Origin: Chloroflexota bacterium
Lineage (GTDB): Bacteria > Chloroflexota > UBA11872
NCBI GenBank assembly: GCA_028873795.1
Contig: JAPPNP010000070.1
Span: 1-64,000 of the forward strand
Reading direction: 5' to 3'
Length of the DNA: 64,000 nucleotides
Of this stretch, positions 62,786 to 64,000 are shown piece by piece. How positions within the stretch are numbered: the stretch's first letter is position 1; every line of letters begins with the position of its first letter. A model generated the notes under the pieces. The model worked only from the letters and a program-made list of their open reading frames with translations. It made no database searches and was not told the DNA's origin. The position numbers were made by a program, and so were the translations under genes.

Positions 62786-63772
62786 GTGCGCCGCAACGTC
62801 GACGAAACCGAGGAAGCCTTGAACGTTGTGATCGACTACCCGTTGGGCACAAGCGCCGACTGGGATCCGATGCGGGCCGAGTTTCCGGACGACGAGTTCA
62901 CCTGGACCGCCAAGCTCGAAGCGTCTTTCCCTGCATTGCGCGAGGCGGAGGTCATCGGCTCCGGGCGGCCGCTGGGGCCCGGCGTGCTCGACGCGGCGCC
63001 GAACGTGCGCTGGGTCCAGGTCTTTTCGGCGGGCGTTGAGGAATATCTGAAATCTCCAGGCCTCCTGGAGCGCGATCTGGTGTTGACCAACGTGAAGGTC
63101 GTGCTGGGCAGCCACGTCGCCGAAACCGGCATCGCGCTGCTCACGGGCCTGTCGCGCGGCATCGCGCCGGCGGTGCTGGCTCAGCAGGAAGAGCGCTGGG
63201 ATCCGTCGATTCAGGTGGACGAGCTGACGGGTAAGCGAGCGCTGGTCGTCGGGGCCGGCGGCATCGGCCGCGCGCTGGCCCGGCGGCTGGACGGTCTCGA
63301 GGTCGAGGTGCGCGCCGTGGACATCTATCCGCAGGAGCCCGACGCCTACATCCGCGAGGTGCGGCTGGTGAGCGAGATGGCCGACATGCTGCCCGAGACG
63401 GACATTCTCGCGATTTGCTGCCCCAGCACCGCCGAGACCCAGCGTCTGATTGACGCGAGCGTGTTCGACCTGCTGCCTGACGACGCCTATCTGATCAACA
63501 TCTCGCGCGGCGCGGTGGTGGACACGCCCGCGCTTGTCGACGCCCTGCGCAGCGGCAGGCTGCGCGGCGCGGGCCTCGACGTGCTCGACCAGGAACCGCC
63601 GCCGGCCGGCCACCCGATCTGGGGCTTTCCCAACGTGATGATCACGCCGCACAACGGCGGCGCGTCGCCGCTGCGCGTGGCCCGGATCCGCGAGTTCTTC
63701 GCAAGCAACCTGCATCGCTACAAGGCGGGCGAGCCGCTGGAGAACGTGGTGGACGTGGAGGCTGGATTCTGA
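62786..63772 (+). CDS. D-2-hydroxyacid dehydrogenase (NAD-dependent)
   Basis: A 328-residue enzyme of the D-isomer 2-hydroxyacid dehydrogenase family. NAD motif VVGAGGIGRALARRL (about 155), active-site Arg in LINISRGAVVDTPALVDAL (about 237), Glu in GLDVLDQEPPP (about 262) and His in MITPHNGGASP (about 291). The substrate is unknown; relatives act on glyoxylate, hydroxypyruvate or phosphoglycerate. Start GTG 62786, only seven bases after TACACT (62773-62778), so it may be leaderless. Confidence 0.92.
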   Translation: MRRNVDETEEALNVVIDYPLGTSADWDPMRAEFPDDEFTWTAKLEASFPALREAEVIGSGRPLGPGVLDAAPNVRWVQVFSAGVEEYLKSPGLLERDLVLTNVKVVLGSHVAETGIALLTGLSRGIAPAVLAQQEERWDPSIQVDELTGKRALVVGAGGIGRALARRLDGLEVEVRAVDIYPQEPDAYIREVRLVSEMADMLPETDILAICCPSTAETQRLIDASVFDLLPDDAYLINISRGAVVDTPALVDALRSGRLRGAGLDVLDQEPPPAGHPIWGFPNVMITPHNGGASPLRVARIREFFASNLHRYKAGEPLENVVDVEAGF

Positions 63773-63797
63773 GGGGTGGCTGACGGTTCCAGGTTTG

Positions 63798-63858
63798 ACC
63801 GGACTGGATTCCCGCCCCGTATCGAGTGTGGGGCAGGCTCTTCGCTCGAATGACGGAG
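63798..63858. repeat. GGATTCCCGCC...GAATGACGGA repeat with insertion, copy 8
   Basis: Starts GACCGGACTGGATTCCCGCC and ends TCGAATGACGGA like the other copies, but about 30 extra bases (including GTGTGGGGCAGGCTC) sit in the middle. This may be a hybrid of two repeat families. Confidence 0.55.
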
Positions 63859-63886
63859 AAGGCGCGAGCGACGGAAATGACAGAGA

Positions 63887-63969
63887 TGTCATTCCGAACG
63901 CAGTGAGGAATCTAAAGGCGTTCTGCCTTCTCCCGGCCCCTTAGATTTCTCGCTCCGCTCGAAATTACA
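63887..63969. repeat. 83-bp imperfect inverted repeat, MITE-like, copy 2
   Basis: The first 30 bases are identical to the copy at 33633-33718. The right arm is diverged (CTCGCTCCGCTCGAAATTAC). It occupies the end of the window after the dehydrogenase gene; nothing coding is seen in 63773-64000. Confidence 0.8.
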
Positions 63970-64000
63970 AGGCGGCCGCTCCGCAGCCGCCGGATTCCAG

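Noticed and set aside
62666-63892. N-terminal extension of the Lon-like gene by about 400 codons
   Set aside because: It is antisense to the D-2-hydroxyacid dehydrogenase and has no family similarity; the GTG at 62665 fits better.

Overview
The window is about 64 kb of GC-rich (roughly two thirds G+C by eye), densely coded bacterial chromosome with about 49 protein genes, one tRNA and short intergenic islands packed with palindromic repeats. I see no phage, transposase, CRISPR or rRNA. Gene content suggests an aerobic, free-living or host-associated member of Chloroflexota (SAR202/Dehalococcoidia-like). The reasons are a caa3-type oxidase with a CtaC-cytochrome c fusion, a secA-prfB-ftsE-ftsX cluster, tandem MoeA genes with a MoeA-PBP fusion, many catabolic enzymes of types common in that group, and intergenic repeats of the GTCATTCCGAACGCAGTGAGG kind. 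This placement is inference from recall; no database search was run.

Layout. 1-9.8 kb: tRNA-Glu(CTC), ffh, a split D-glutamate-cyclase-like gene pair (DUF1445 and DUF4392), a YhfC-type intramembrane protease candidate, a Gfo/Idh/MocA oxidoreductase, an SLC13-type transporter, an epimerase and a Tat-exported lipoprotein amidohydrolase. 9.9-19 kb: ddl, an RraA-like protein, proC, comEC-comEA, the two moeA genes (four-base overlap) and a small hypothetical protein. 19-31 kb: groEL, the principal sigma factor, a cupredoxin-like lipoprotein, ctaG and the ctaC-D-E-F oxidase operon, then rho and rplI.

31-48.4 kb: dnaB, an iron-type alcohol dehydrogenase, secA, prfB (with its programmed +1 frameshift), an HExxH exoprotease-like protein, ftsE, ftsX, a second ftsE-like ATPase, the S41 protease ctpA, then on the minus strand a PASTA protein, smc and rnc. 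48.5-64 kb: ilvE, a GNAT acetyltransferase, a CoA-transferase, a TauE/SafE permease, a glycogen debranching enzyme, an alpha/beta hydrolase with glutamate at the nucleophile position, a tartrate/isopropylmalate-type dehydrogenase, a Tat-like/Cys-domain fusion protein, an FtsH-like protease, a Lon-like protease and a D-2-hydroxyacid dehydrogenase.

How the genes work together. The cta genes encode a nearly complete terminal oxidase with its assembly factor. SecA, Ffh, the Tat-like protein, FtsH-like, Lon-like, CtpA and the MA-type peptidase form a secretion and envelope-proteolysis set. Ddl, FtsEX, CtpA and PASTA repeats together argue for peptidoglycan. The most unusual items are the Tat-like N-terminus fused to a three-cysteine domain (56500-57759), the ftsE-ftsX-ftsE arrangement (39111-41386), the Glu-nucleophile hydrolase (54210-55106), the compact Met/Gly-loop FtsH relative (58155-60011), and structured leaders before rho and dnaB.
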